From contig JAEWOG010000026.1 in NCBI GenBank assembly GCA_023460975.1, positions 1 through 64,000 of the forward strand: a stretch of 64,000 nucleotides of DNA, given 5' to 3'. The stretch comes from Actinomycetes bacterium (lineage in GTDB: Bacteria; Actinomycetota; Actinomycetes; Propionibacteriales; Nocardioidaceae). Numbering within the stretch: position 1 is the stretch's first letter; every line of letters starts with the position of its first letter. The translations under genes were made by a program, and so were the position numbers. The notes under the pieces were generated by a model. The model was not told the DNA's origin, made no database searches, and saw only the letters and a program-made list of their open reading frames with translations. Positions 20,773 through 29,748 of this stretch are shown in pieces.

Positions 20773-22422
20773 TCACTTGGCGACCCACGCCTCGTCGAAG
20801 AGCTGCAGCGCCTGCGTGCTCGGCTGGATGCCGTGGGTGTCCTCGCCCATGACGATGAACACGGCAGCCGGGCTCACGATGACCGCGGGGACGTCCTCGT
20901 GGTAGAGCGTCTCGATCTTGGCCATGACCTCGGCGCCCGCCTCCGGGTCGTCGCCGACGGCCTGGAGCTCGCCGAGCAGCCCGTCCATCTCCTCGCTGAC
21001 GTAGCCGCCACCGTTGGTGGGCGACTGGCTGAACATCCACTCGTACATCGCGCCGTACGGGTCCTCGTCGCCGACGTTGGACGCGCCCTGGGTGAGGTCG
21101 AAGTCGTGGTCGACGTACACCTTGGTGGTCACGTCGGTGATCGACTCGGCCAGGTCGAGGGTCACGTCGAAGCCGACGGCCTCGAGCTGGGCCTCAACCT
21201 GCACGCCCGCGGCCTGCGAGGCCGGGTCGGAGGCGGAGAGGAAGGAGATCTTGCCGTCGTACCCGTCGGCCTTGGCCTCCTCGAGCAGCTCGGTGGCCTT
21301 CTCGCGGTCGAGCTCGGGGGTCTCGACGCCGGTCGCCCACGGGGACGACTCGGGGAACATCGCCTTGCTCGGCACGCCGGCGCCCGCCTTGGCGCGCTCC
21401 AGGTAGCTCTCGTTGTCGAACGCGTACGCGATCGCCTGACGCACCCGCGGGTCAGCACCGGGGCGGCCCTCGCGCATGTTGATGTTGATCATCGCGCCGG
21501 CACCGTTGGTGTAGAGGAAGCCGTTGACGCCGTCCTTGCGGGCCGCCTCGACGTTCTCGTCCGTACGGATGTAGGCGGCGTCGATGTCACCGGCGTCCAG
21601 CGACTCCAGCTTGGCGGAGTCCGGGCTGAGGTAGACGAAGCGCAGGCCGTCCAGGTTGGGCTTGCCGCCGTAGTAGTCCTCGCGGGCGGTCATGGTCATC
21701 TCGACGCCCGGCTCGTACTTGTCCAGCTCGAAGGCACCGGCACCGATGGGCTGGAACTTGTCGGGGTTCTTGTACGCGGCGGGAGCCATGATCATGCCCG
21801 GGCCGCCCGACAGCATCGCCGGGAAGGTCGCCCAGGGGCGAGCCACGGTGAACTCGACGGTGGAGTCGTCGACCTTCTTCATCTGCATGCCGTTGGTGAT
21901 CAGCGTGAGGCCCTGGTAGCCGTAGTTGGCGGTGTAGTAGCCCACCGAGCCCATGACCGCGTCAGCGTTGAGCGGCGTGCCGTCGGAGAACTTCACGCCC
22001 TTGCGCAGCGTGAGCGTCCACACGGTCTTGTCGTCGTTGGAGCTCAGCGACTCGGCGAGCTGCGGCTCCCACGTCTTGGAGTCCACGTCGTAACGCATGA
22101 GGGTGTCGTAGATCGCGGCGAGCGCGTTGCCGCCGACGGCGCCGTTGGCGTACGTCTTGGTGGTGTCGAGGCTGCGGGCCTCCGCGTACTCAGCGAAGGT
22201 CAGCACGCCACCGGCGGTGGGCTCGGCGTCGGAGTTGGGCTCTCCGACCCAACCCTTGGTGAAGATCTCGGCCTTGGTCAGTTCGCTGCCGTCGGCCTTC
22301 TCGCCGTCGTCGCCGCTGCCGCCCCCACAGGCGGCGAGGACGAGCGCGCCGGCGACGGCCAGGGCGGTGATGCCGGCGGCGCGACGGCGCCGTCCGGGTC
22401 GGGCGTTGGGGAGGGTGGTCAC
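20773..22422 (-). CDS. Family 5 ABC transporter substrate-binding lipoprotein
   Basis: A 549-residue SBP_bac_5 (oligopeptide/nickel type) binding protein. A twin-basic N-terminus (GRRRRAAG) and hydrophobic segment lead to a lipobox with Cys32 (LVLAAC), so it is a lipoprotein on the outer face of the membrane. Typical features are WTLTLRKGVKFSDGTPLNADAV, and ADPRVRQAIAYAFDNESY. The GTG at 22422 has an AGGAG Shine-Dalgarno sequence. No permease or ATPase genes adjoin it, so it must use a transporter encoded elsewhere. The ligand cannot be told from sequence. Confidence 0.92.
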   Translation of the reverse strand: MTTLPNARPGRRRRAAGITALAVAGALVLAACGGGSGDDGEKADGSELTKAEIFTKGWVGEPNSDAEPTAGGVLTFAEYAEARSLDTTKTYANGAVGGNALAAIYDTLMRYDVDSKTWEPQLAESLSSNDDKTVWTLTLRKGVKFSDGTPLNADAVMGSVGYYTANYGYQGLTLITNGMQMKKVDDSTVEFTVARPWATFPAMLSGGPGMIMAPAAYKNPDKFQPIGAGAFELDKYEPGVEMTMTAREDYYGGKPNLDGLRFVYLSPDSAKLESLDAGDIDAAYIRTDENVEAARKDGVNGFLYTNGAGAMININMREGRPGADPRVRQAIAYAFDNESYLERAKAGAGVPSKAMFPESSPWATGVETPELDREKATELLEEAKADGYDGKISFLSASDPASQAAGVQVEAQLEAVGFDVTLDLAESITDVTTKVYVDHDFDLTQGASNVGDEDPYGAMYEWMFSQSPTNGGGYVSEEMDGLLGELQAVGDDPEAGAEVMAKIETLYHEDVPAVIVSPAAVFIVMGEDTHGIQPSTQALQLFDEAWVAK

Positions 22423-22545
22423 AGCTGTCTCCTAGCGGTTCGGGCGAGCGACGTGACCCCTGTCACGCCACGCACACCGAAACTGTGACCAATGTGGTCC
22501 CGACCACACCCGCTCCGTCCCGGTGGCCGGGACAGCGTTCCGGCG

Positions 22546-24243
22546 TCATCTCGCGCGCCGGACCCGCCCCTCGTCCCAGACCGGCTCGGGCGTCTCGTAC
22601 ACCTCGCCGTCGGCCCCGTAGACGAGGAAACGGTCGAATCCGCGCGCGAACCAGCGGTCATGGGTCACCGCCAGGACGGTCCCCTCGAAGGCCTCCAGAC
22701 CCGCCTCGAGCGCCTCGGCGGACTGGACGTCGAGATTGTCGGTGGGCTCGTCCAGCAGCAGGAGCGTCGCGCCCGACAACTCGAGCAGCAGGATCTGGAA
22801 ACGTGCCTGCTGACCGCCCGAGAGCTGCTCGAAGCGCTGCTCGGCGGCATGGGCCAGCTCGTAGCGGTCCAGCACCCGCGAGGCCTGCTCGCGACCCATG
22901 CCAGCGCGATGGTCGTCGCCGCGGTGCAGGATCTCCACGAGAGTCCTCCCGCGCAGCTCGGGGTGCTCGTGGGTCTGCACGAACCAGCCCGGCCGCACCC
23001 GTGCGCCCAGCCGTGCGGACCCGGTGTGGGCGACGGGGGCCGGCGGCACCTCCCCCACGGGCTGGTGCTCGACGTCGGGGCGGGTGCCGCCTCCGGCGAG
23101 CAGGCGCAGGAAGTGCGACTTGCCGGACCCGTTGGAGCCGAGTACGGCGACGCGTTCGCCGTACCAGACCTCCAGGTCGAACGGCTTCATCAGTCCCCGC
23201 AGCTCGAGGTCGGTGCACACCACGGCGCGCTTGCCCGTACGCCCACCCTTGAGCCGCATGGTCACCTGCTGCTCGCGCGGCTGCTCCACGGGCGGCCCCG
23301 CCTCCTCGAACTTGCGCAGGCGGGTCTGGGCGGCGCGGTACTGCGACGACATGCCGTCGTTGTACTCGGCCTTGATCTTGAGGCGCAGCACGAGCGCCTT
23401 GATCTTGGCGTGCTCCTCGTCCCAGCGCCGCCGCAGCTCCTCGAAGCGGGCGAACCGGTCGGTGCGCGCCTCGTGGTACGACGCGAAGCCACCCGGATGG
23501 GTCCAGACCTGATTGCCCGCGCTGCCCAGCTCGACGGTGACGACGCGGGTCGCGGTGTTGGCCAGCAACTCGCGGTCGTGGCTGATGAACAGGATCGTCT
23601 TGGGCGAGGCGGCGATGCGCTGCTCGAGCCAGATCTTGCCGGGCACGTCGAGGTAGTTGTCCGGCTCGTCCAGGAGCAGGACCTCGTCGGGTCCGCGCAG
23701 CAGGTATTCGAGCACCAGCCGCTTCTGCTCCCCACCCGAGAGGGTGCGCAGCAGGCGGTTGCGGGCGCGGTCGAGGCCGACCCCCATCGCCGCCGTCGTG
23801 CAGACGTCCCACAGCACCTCGAGGTCATAGCCCCCGGCGTCACCGAACTCGGCCAGCGCCGAGGCGTACGCCATCTGGGTGTCGGTGTCGTCGGACTCCA
23901 TGAGGGCCAGTTCGCTGGCCTCGACGGCTGCGGCGGCCGTACGGATCCGCGGCGGGGCGACGCTGAGCAGGAGGTCCTGAACGCTCCCGTCCCCCTGCTC
24001 GCGCCCGGCGATGCCGTGGCCGACGAACTGGTGCATCACGCCCCGCCCACCCGAGGAGGTGACGACGCCCGCGTGGGGAGCCAGCTCCCCGGTCACGATG
24101 CGCAGGAGCGTCGTCTTGCCGGCGCCGTTGGCGCCGACCAGCGCCACCTTGGCGCCGTCGCCGACCCGGAACGAGACGTCGTCCAGCAGGACCCGGCCGT
24201 CCGGAAGCTCGTAGCGCACACCGGCCACATCCACATGTCCCAC
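22546..24243 (-). CDS. ABC-F family ATPase
   Basis: A soluble 565-residue protein with two ABC domains and no membrane segments. Domain 1 has Walker A LVGANGAGKTT (about residue 40) and signature LSGGEQKRL with LLLDEPDNYLD. A charged linker follows (FEELRRRWDEEHAKIKALVL, about 260-320). Domain 2 has LGSNGSGKSH and LSGGQQARF with LLLDEPTDNLD. ABC-F proteins act on ribosomes, some giving antibiotic protection; the subgroup cannot be set here. I chose GTG 24243 because GDGAKVALVG follows at the usual distance, and GACAAT lies six bases upstream (probably leaderless). Confidence 0.92.
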   Translation of the reverse strand: MGHVDVAGVRYELPDGRVLLDDVSFRVGDGAKVALVGANGAGKTTLLRIVTGELAPHAGVVTSSGGRGVMHQFVGHGIAGREQGDGSVQDLLLSVAPPRIRTAAAAVEASELALMESDDTDTQMAYASALAEFGDAGGYDLEVLWDVCTTAAMGVGLDRARNRLLRTLSGGEQKRLVLEYLLRGPDEVLLLDEPDNYLDVPGKIWLEQRIAASPKTILFISHDRELLANTATRVVTVELGSAGNQVWTHPGGFASYHEARTDRFARFEELRRRWDEEHAKIKALVLRLKIKAEYNDGMSSQYRAAQTRLRKFEEAGPPVEQPREQQVTMRLKGGRTGKRAVVCTDLELRGLMKPFDLEVWYGERVAVLGSNGSGKSHFLRLLAGGGTRPDVEHQPVGEVPPAPVAHTGSARLGARVRPGWFVQTHEHPELRGRTLVEILHRGDDHRAGMGREQASRVLDRYELAHAAEQRFEQLSGGQQARFQILLLELSGATLLLLDEPTDNLDVQSAEALEAGLEAFEGTVLAVTHDRWFARGFDRFLVYGADGEVYETPEPVWDEGRVRRAR

Positions 24244-24342
24244 CCGGCGATTGTCCCCCGGTCCCACCTCAGGTCGCATCCGACTTTCGAGAAGACCGTC
24301 GAGAGTGATGACGAGTCGCACCGTCTCGTCTAGCGTGGGGGC

Positions 24343-25140
24343 ATGGAGCTCACGCACAAGGTCTTCCTCGTCACTGGCGGCGGCAACGGCATCGGCCGCG
24401 AGGTCGTGCTCGCCCTGCTCGCGAAGGGCGCCCGCGTCGCAGCCTGCGACCTGAGCGCCGACGGGCTCGCCGAGACCGCGCGCCTGGCCGCGGTGGGCGA
24501 TCGCCTCAGCACCCACCCCCTCGACGTCAGCGACAACGACGCGGTCGGCGCCGCGATCGCCGAGGTGAGCGCCACCCACGGCCAGCTCGACGGCGTCGTC
24601 AACGTGGCCGGCATCATCCAGCCCTTCGTGCCGGTCAAGGACCTCGAGCGCTCCGTGATCGAGAAGGTCATGGCGGTGAACTTCTGGGGCGTGGTCAACG
24701 TGACCACCGCCGCCCTGCCCGTGCTCCTCGAGCGCCCGTCGGCCTCCATCACCAACGTGTCCAGCATGGGCTCCTTCATCGCCGTTCCCGGGCAGACGGT
24801 GTACGGCGCGAGCAAGGCGGCGGTGGCGCAGTTCACGTACGGCCTGTGGGCCGAGCTGCGCGAGACCAACGTCGCGGTGACCGTCGTCCTGCCCGGCGGC
24901 GTGGGCACCGACATCGCCGCCAACTCCGGCGCCGACACCGCGGTCATGGACGCCTCGGACGCCCCCATGGAGCTCACGACGCCGGCCTCGGCTGCCCGCC
25001 AGATCGTCGAGGGCATCGAGTCGGGCGCGTACCGCGTGCTGGTCGGCAAGGACGCCAAGGGCCTCGACTTCCTCACCCGCCTGATGCCCAAGCGCGCCAA
25101 CGCCTTGATCGCCAAGAAGCTCGCCAGCCTCGTCGAGTAG
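24343..25140 (+). CDS. Short-chain dehydrogenase/reductase
   Basis: A 265-residue classical SDR. It has the cofactor motif TGGGNGIG (residues about 11-18), an Asp after strand 2 (ACDLSA) that suggests NAD(H) preference, NVAG in place of NNAG, a catalytic Ser in NVSSMGS, and YxxxK as YGASK. The substrate is unknown. The ATG at 24343 is preceded by TAGCGT six bases upstream with no Shine-Dalgarno sequence. It is divergent from the ABC-F gene and about 135 bp before a P450 gene, with which it might act. Confidence 0.92.
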   Translation: MELTHKVFLVTGGGNGIGREVVLALLAKGARVAACDLSADGLAETARLAAVGDRLSTHPLDVSDNDAVGAAIAEVSATHGQLDGVVNVAGIIQPFVPVKDLERSVIEKVMAVNFWGVVNVTTAALPVLLERPSASITNVSSMGSFIAVPGQTVYGASKAAVAQFTYGLWAELRETNVAVTVVLPGGVGTDIAANSGADTAVMDASDAPMELTTPASAARQIVEGIESGAYRVLVGKDAKGLDFLTRLMPKRANALIAKKLASLVE

Positions 25141-25183
25141 CGCCCTCACTCCTGGGTGCCGCCGGCCACCTGGTGCGGCCGGG

Positions 25184-25241
25184 TTCAGGGCTGTGCGGTC
25201 ACACTCAGGGGCTGTGGTGGCGAACTCAGGGTGGTCCCTGA
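25184..25241. promoter_or_regulatory. Phased TCAGGG repeats before the P450 gene
   Basis: TCAGGG occurs at about 25185, 25205 and 25226, steps of 20 and 21 bp (two helical turns). The last copy is half of a perfect inverted repeat TCAGGG-TGGT-CCCTGA (25226-25241). This is the pattern of a multi-site operator; the regulator is unknown. Confidence 0.4.
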
Positions 25242-25276
25242 TGCCGCTGGCGGCTCACACGATGTTGGATGGAGCC

Positions 25277-26611
25277 ATGTCGTTCAATTCCGTCCTGGCC
25301 CGCGGACGCCGCGCTCTTATGCGCGTGGCTGTCTCGCTGGGCTCCCGCGGGGGTTCGGGAGGCGGTGGCGGGGTCGACCTGTCTGCAATCAAGAAGTTCC
25401 CCGCGCACACTCATTTCGTCCTGCAACGCGATGCCGTCGATCCGGTTGCCCAGATCGCCGAGACCCGGGCAGGCGAGCCCGTACATCGCCTGACGCGGTT
25501 CCTCGGCATGGATGTCTGGCTGGTCACCGGAGACGCCGAGGCCCGCGAGATGTTGGTCAACTCCGCCGACCTCAGCAACGACCTGCGCCACCTGCTGGGC
25601 AATCGGAAGCGGTCGGCCGCCGAGCAGGTCGGGGGCCTGGGGATGACCGATCCCCCCGACCACACCCGGCTGCGCAAGGTGCTCACGCCGGAGTTCACCA
25701 AGCGCCGGCTCCAGCGACTCGAACCCGCCATCGACCGGGTCGTGCAGGAGTGCCTGGACGACATGGAGACGCGCGGCGGCGTCATCGACCTGGTCGACCG
25801 CTTCGGCTTCCAGGTCCCCTTCCAGGTGATCTGCGACCTGCTCGGGATGCCCGAGGTGGACCGCGAGGGCTTCCGTTCGCTTGGCGCGGCGCGTTTTGAC
25901 CTCTCCGCGGGCGGCGCGGGCAGTTTCGACGCCGCGAAGAGCACCCGCGAGTTCCTCATCGACCTGGTGGAGCGTCAGCGCACCGAGCGCACCGTGCATC
26001 CGGACGGGTTGCTCGCGGCGATCATCGACGACCACGGTGAGGAGTTCGACTCCGTCGAGATCGGCGGCCTCGCCGACGGGGTGTTCCTCGGCGGGTACGA
26101 GACCTCGGCGAGCATGCTGTCACTGGGGACCTACGTCCTCCTCTCGCACCCCGACTCGTACGAGCGGCTGCGCACCGGCACCTCCGAGGAGGTCGACGAG
26201 ATCGTCGAGGAGTTGCTGCGGTACGTGTGTCCGGTGCAGGTGGCCTTCCCGCGGTTCGCGCGGCGCGACTTCACGTTGGCCGGGGTGCAGGTGCGCGAGG
26301 GCGACATCGTGCTGACCAGCCTCGCGGGCGCCAACCGTGATCCCCTGGCGCACTCGGCGGCCGATGCCTTCGACCCGACGAAGCCGAGCGCCGGCCAGTT
26401 GGCCTTCGGCCACGGCCTGCACCGGTGCGTGGGCGCCGAGCTGGCCCGGATGGAGTTGCGTACGGCACTGCGCGCACTCGCCACCCGATTCCCCGACATG
26501 GCGCTGGCGGTGGAGCCGGGCGAGTTGGAGTTCACCGAACTGTCCGCCGTGTACTCGGTGGAGGCGCTCCCCGTACGGCTCCACGCGTCAGCGCCCACGC
26601 CCGCGGGCTGA
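25277..26611 (+). CDS. Cytochrome P450
   Basis: A soluble bacterial P450 of 444 residues that uses O2 and external electron donors. It shows the I-helix motif GGYETSAS near 272-279, EELLRY (ExxR), and the heme loop FGHGLHRCVGAELARME with Cys384 as heme ligand. DPPDHTRLRKVLTPEFT matches the CYP105/107-like bacterial clan. The ATG at 25277 follows GGAG closely. The N-terminus is longer than usual and Gly/Ser-rich (SRGGSGGGGG). No ferredoxin gene is adjacent. The substrate is unknown. Confidence 0.95.
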   Translation: MSFNSVLARGRRALMRVAVSLGSRGGSGGGGGVDLSAIKKFPAHTHFVLQRDAVDPVAQIAETRAGEPVHRLTRFLGMDVWLVTGDAEAREMLVNSADLSNDLRHLLGNRKRSAAEQVGGLGMTDPPDHTRLRKVLTPEFTKRRLQRLEPAIDRVVQECLDDMETRGGVIDLVDRFGFQVPFQVICDLLGMPEVDREGFRSLGAARFDLSAGGAGSFDAAKSTREFLIDLVERQRTERTVHPDGLLAAIIDDHGEEFDSVEIGGLADGVFLGGYETSASMLSLGTYVLLSHPDSYERLRTGTSEEVDEIVEELLRYVCPVQVAFPRFARRDFTLAGVQVREGDIVLTSLAGANRDPLAHSAADAFDPTKPSAGQLAFGHGLHRCVGAELARMELRTALRALATRFPDMALAVEPGELEFTELSAVYSVEALPVRLHASAPTPAG

Positions 26612-26617
26612 AGCCTC

Positions 26618-26665
26618 GGACGTCATCCGCTCAGCGCACCCGCTGCCGCTGACCGTATGACGTCC
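26618..26665. repeat. Repeat with GGACGTCAT...ATGACGTCC ends (family C)
   Basis: A single 48-bp unit with perfect 9-bp inverted ends and an inner CGCTCAGCG / CGCTGACCG pair. The ends match the outer ends of family B on the opposite strand, but the core differs. It lies just after the P450 stop. Confidence 0.6.
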
Positions 26666-26686
26666 GGCGGGCGTGCCTCTGCTTCC

Positions 26687-26718
26687 TCAGGTTCCCCCGC
26701 AGATGCGGGGGAACCTGA
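26687..26718. terminator. Strong hairpin, probable terminator after the P450 gene
   Basis: A perfect inverted repeat with 15-bp arms (TCAGGTTCCCCCGCA) and a two-base loop. No T-run follows. The rest of the gap to 26894 has only loose CGTACGCC-type repetition and no gene. Confidence 0.6.
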
Positions 26719-26894
26719 ACCTCCAGTGGTGTGCACACCCCCAGAAGTTCACGACACGCCCACGAAGTCCCTGCGGACCATCCGACATCCGTCCGCGTAC
26801 GCCATCCGGCCCCGGCGCTCGTACGCCACCCGCAGCCGGACGCTCGTACGCCGCCAGCCGCTCGTGACGCCCCATGCCTCGGTGCGGGGCCGGT

Positions 26895-27780
26895 CTACTG
26901 GGTGGAGGCGGAGATCCTCGTCTGGGTCACGATCTCGTCATAGGTGAGATCGCTGGTGTCGAACGTGACAGTGTGCACGGTCCCGGTGAACGTCGCCGGT
27001 GACGCGTAGAGATCCGACACAGGCGTGACGGTGTCGCAGCCCACGTCGAAGCCCTCCTGGACGGTGAAGCGCGAGCCGACCTGCTGCTCGAACCTGCCCT
27101 GGGCCACGACGACGTCATCGACCCTGAGGATCGCGGTCCCCCCGCCACCGAAGGCGCCCTCCTCGTCCACACGAACCTCGACCGCGAGGAGGTGTCGACC
27201 CGCGGCAACCGGCGCGGTCGCCGCGACGCGATAGCGCTCCTCACCGAACCAGTTGTGCTCCCAGTGCAGCCTGCCATCGTGCACGAAGAGGCTGTAGCCC
27301 GCCGAGGAGCCTCCGCCGCGGACCGGTCTCGTAGTCGGGGGTGTTGTGCCACTTGCCGAAGGCCGCGGTGTTGAAGTGGTTGCCACGCAGGATCTCGGCG
27401 ACGGACGCGGTGTCCTGGCCCCATTGGCTGTCGTACCCGGGGAACCCTGTGGCGAGTTCGGTGATCGTGCCCGTGTGGACCGAATGGTGGTTGCGCCCGG
27501 TCAGGAGGGCTGCGCGGGTCGGCGAGCAGAGCGCGGTCGTGTGGAAGCGGTTGTAGCGCACGCCCTCTTGGGCCAACTTCTCCAGAGCAGGCGTGTTGAC
27601 GGGCCCACCGAAGGTCGAGGCGTGCCCGAAGCCGACGTCATCGAGCATGATCACCACGACATTCGGCGCGCTTGCGGGCGCGGACCGCATGCCGGGCGCA
27701 TCTGCGGTCGAGTCGGTGTACGTCTGACCGATCCGTCCCCGGAAGGGTTCGGGCCGCTGAGGAATACGTTCGCCGCTCAT
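26895..27780 (-). pseudogene. Arylsulfatase remnant: both ends present, middle deleted, frame shifted
   Basis: From ATG 27780 the frame encodes a sulfatase N-terminus: NVVVIMLDDVGFGHAST (metal-binding Asp pair), then CSPTRAALLTGRNHH, whose Cys would become formylglycine, ending at GKWHNTPDYETGP near 27320. The neighbouring frame then continues with the sulfatase C-terminus (AGYSLFVHDGRLHWEHNWFGEERY) to a stop at 26895. AtsA-type sulfatases are about 780 residues; only about 295 remain, so roughly 480 central residues are missing and the join is out of frame. It cannot make an active enzyme. No sulfatase-maturase gene is nearby. Confidence 0.85.
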
Positions 27781-27912
27781 GGCACGCCTTTCAATCTCCA
27801 CTGAACATTGCGAGGGTCGCAGTGCTGACAGCAAAAGCGCACCGCGCCGACGCACTCGTGAACAACGTCCGTCCACGGTGCACTGGAGCGACCAGGCGTC
27901 GAGGGAGGATCC

Positions 27913-28851
27913 ATGAGCAGTCATCCGGCGGACCATGGGCCGGGGTCCACTGACCGGCCTGGCACTCAGCCGATGCGCGCGCCCGCCGGGGCGAGGTCCT
28001 CGGGGGGCGTCGTGCCGTTCTCTGTGGACTGCGACGCTGCGTACAGCTATCTCGTGAACCCCGCGAACCGGCCCGAGTGGCAGTCATCCTTGCGCGCGGT
28101 GGAGGCGCTGGACGACGGACCGGTGCGGCGCGGCATGCGGTGGCATGACGTCACGTGGCCAGGGTTGCGCCCCCTGATGGTGCTCTCGGACCATGCGCCG
28201 GCCGTACGGTGGACCGAGCAGGGGTGGTGGCGCTCGGTGCGCGCGGAACTGACGCTGGACTTCGAGCCGTACGGAGACGGGTGCCTGGTGCGGTTCTCGT
28301 TCGTCGTGTGGGCGAGTGGGGCGTGGGCGCCGCTGGGGCCCGTGCTGACCCGACTGGCACTGCGGCCGGTGGCGCGGGACCTTCGCCGGGCAGCCGAGAT
28401 CCTGGAGGGGCGTCCACTCCCTGGCGCCAAGCAGAGACAGGACGACGAGGCGTGGTGCAAGATCCGCCGTACGTTGTGCCGCCGCCCCGCGGACCATGCC
28501 CTCACAGGAGACCCGATGACCGACGCCAGCCAGTCCGCACCCGTCCGCCCGTTCACCCGGCAGTCCACCGTCCTTGAGTTGTCCTCGACGCTGCCCGGGC
28601 GCGCGTTCAAGGCGATGGTCGTACGCGGCCTCCCTCCGGTCGCCACCGAGAAGGAGCGTCAGGAGCTGGAGGACATGACCGTCGGCTTCCCGCTGGAGAC
28701 CCTGGTCGAACTGTCCGAGGGCAAGCTGACCTGGGGCATCGCCGACTCCGTCGTCGACCTGGCCAACCGCAAGCCACACCGCGTGCTGGGTCGCGCCTTT
28801 AGCGCGGGCGCGGGAGCCCTGAAGAAGGTCACCGGCGCGATCCGCCGCTGA
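27913..28851 (+). CDS. SRPBCC (polyketide cyclase-like) protein fused in frame to a glucosidase-tail-like domain
   Basis: The open frame of 312 residues begins at ATG 27913 with a good Shine-Dalgarno sequence (GAGGGAGGATCC). Residues about 35-170 match SRPBCC lipid-binding proteins (PFSVDCDAAYSYLVNPANRPEW). Residues from about 202 begin at an inner ATG (28516) that has its own Shine-Dalgarno sequence CAGGAG. They resemble the small C-terminal domain of some GH3 beta-glucosidases (GFPLETLVELSEGKLTWGIADSVVDLAN). Either this is one fusion protein, or two genes that lost the stop between them. The GH3 similarity is from memory of the domain and is moderate. Confidence 0.6.
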   Translation: MSSHPADHGPGSTDRPGTQPMRAPAGARSSGGVVPFSVDCDAAYSYLVNPANRPEWQSSLRAVEALDDGPVRRGMRWHDVTWPGLRPLMVLSDHAPAVRWTEQGWWRSVRAELTLDFEPYGDGCLVRFSFVVWASGAWAPLGPVLTRLALRPVARDLRRAAEILEGRPLPGAKQRQDDEAWCKIRRTLCRRPADHALTGDPMTDASQSAPVRPFTRQSTVLELSSTLPGRAFKAMVVRGLPPVATEKERQELEDMTVGFPLETLVELSEGKLTWGIADSVVDLANRKPHRVLGRAFSAGAGALKKVTGAIRR

Positions 28852-28865
28852 CACCACGCGTACGC

Positions 28866-28895
28866 CGCCGCGGCCGACGAAGTTCGGCCGCGGCG
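28866..28895 (+). terminator. Terminator after the SRPBCC gene
   Basis: A perfect hairpin, arms CGCCGCGGCCGA / TCGGCCGCGGCG with a CGAAGT loop, fourteen bases after the stop. Confidence 0.75.
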
Positions 28896-28914
28896 CGTCC
28901 AGCACACCGATGCC

Positions 28915-29298
28915 ATGCTGGGCCTGGTGGAGGAGTCCCTGCGCGAGGCACTCGCACCCGTACTGCGCGACCTGGCGAGGACGGGCTTGGGTGCGCCGCG
29001 GTTCGAGGACCCGACCAGCGATTCAGAGCACGCCGAAGCGATGATGCGGGCGGCCGACGGCAGCGGCCGCGGCGTGTCAGTACGGCGCTCCGCTGCGCTC
29101 GCCGTGCGCGTCGCTGACGCTGCCGACCAGGTCCAGGAGTGGGCGATCGAATTCCAGCTCTGGGGTTCAGCGCCGACCAACTGGCCTCAATGCCCCAGCC
29201 ACCCAGACAGCCACCCCATGCGAGCCGTCGTCCTTGGGGAGACTGCGGTGTGGGCGTGCCCCGACTCCGACTCCGTCACCGTACGCATCGGGGGCTGA
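28915..29298 (+). CDS. Hypothetical protein with Cys-Pro/His motifs
   Basis: A 127-residue product I do not recognise by name. The N-terminal half is helical and charged. The second half has NWPQCPSHPDSHP (about residues 88-100) and WACPDSDSVTVRIG (about 113-126), a spacing of Cys and His that could bind zinc. Similar NWPxCPxH proteins occur in other actinobacteria. The ATG at 28915 is 17 bp after the preceding hairpin, so it needs its own promoter. It is probably a real gene, judged by third-position GC and the conserved-looking C-terminus. Confidence 0.6.
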   Translation: MLGLVEESLREALAPVLRDLARTGLGAPRFEDPTSDSEHAEAMMRAADGSGRGVSVRRSAALAVRVADAADQVQEWAIEFQLWGSAPTNWPQCPSHPDSHPMRAVVLGETAVWACPDSDSVTVRIGG

Positions 29299-29401
29299 CA
29301 CCTGACGAGCCAGGCCGCGCCGGGCCGGGCGCCGAGCCCACGGGGTCGACTCACAGGGGACGGCTGAGGGTGAGGATGTCGATGGCGACCGACACGGCGT
29401 T

Positions 29402-29731
29402 GTGGGCCAGTGGTGCTGGGAGAAGTTCGTCGGCCCGCGCCAGCCGCTGATCCCGCTGTGGCACAACCGGTTCTACCCCTCGGGTGCGGGGCGGGAGGTC
29501 GGACCCGTCATCTCTGCTCTGGACGACTGGGACATCCTCTACTGGGCTCCGAACCTGTCCGGATGGCTCGACCTGGACTTCGACGGCGACCCGTGGACCC
29601 TGTTCCGGCTACCGTCGGGGCTGGAGGTGCCGTACTGGTCGAGCATCGTCGAACGCAACGACGATTCCCTGGGCGACGACCTGTGGGCACCGCCCGCAAC
29701 TCACGTTGTCGCGGCTCTGGACGAGGGGTGA
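29402..29731 (+). CDS. Hypothetical Trp-rich protein, possibly 5'-truncated
   Basis: 109 residues from the only start in frame, GTG 29402; an upstream stop at 29303 closes the frame. It is rich in aromatic residues (QWCWEKFVGP, LWHNRFYP, DILYWAPNLSGW, VPYWSSIVERND). I do not recognise the family. No Shine-Dalgarno sequence precedes the GTG, and the domain seems to begin abruptly, so the 5' end may have been lost like those of its neighbours. Confidence 0.4.
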   Translation: MGQWCWEKFVGPRQPLIPLWHNRFYPSGAGREVGPVISALDDWDILYWAPNLSGWLDLDFDGDPWTLFRLPSGLEVPYWSSIVERNDDSLGDDLWAPPATHVVAALDEG

Positions 29732-29748
29732 GCCGACCACCGCACCGA

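Noticed and set aside
26895..27386. Separate small secreted protein gene on the minus strand
   Set aside because: Its sequence is the C-terminal domain of an arylsulfatase and its start lies in the out-of-frame N-terminal half of the same remnant.
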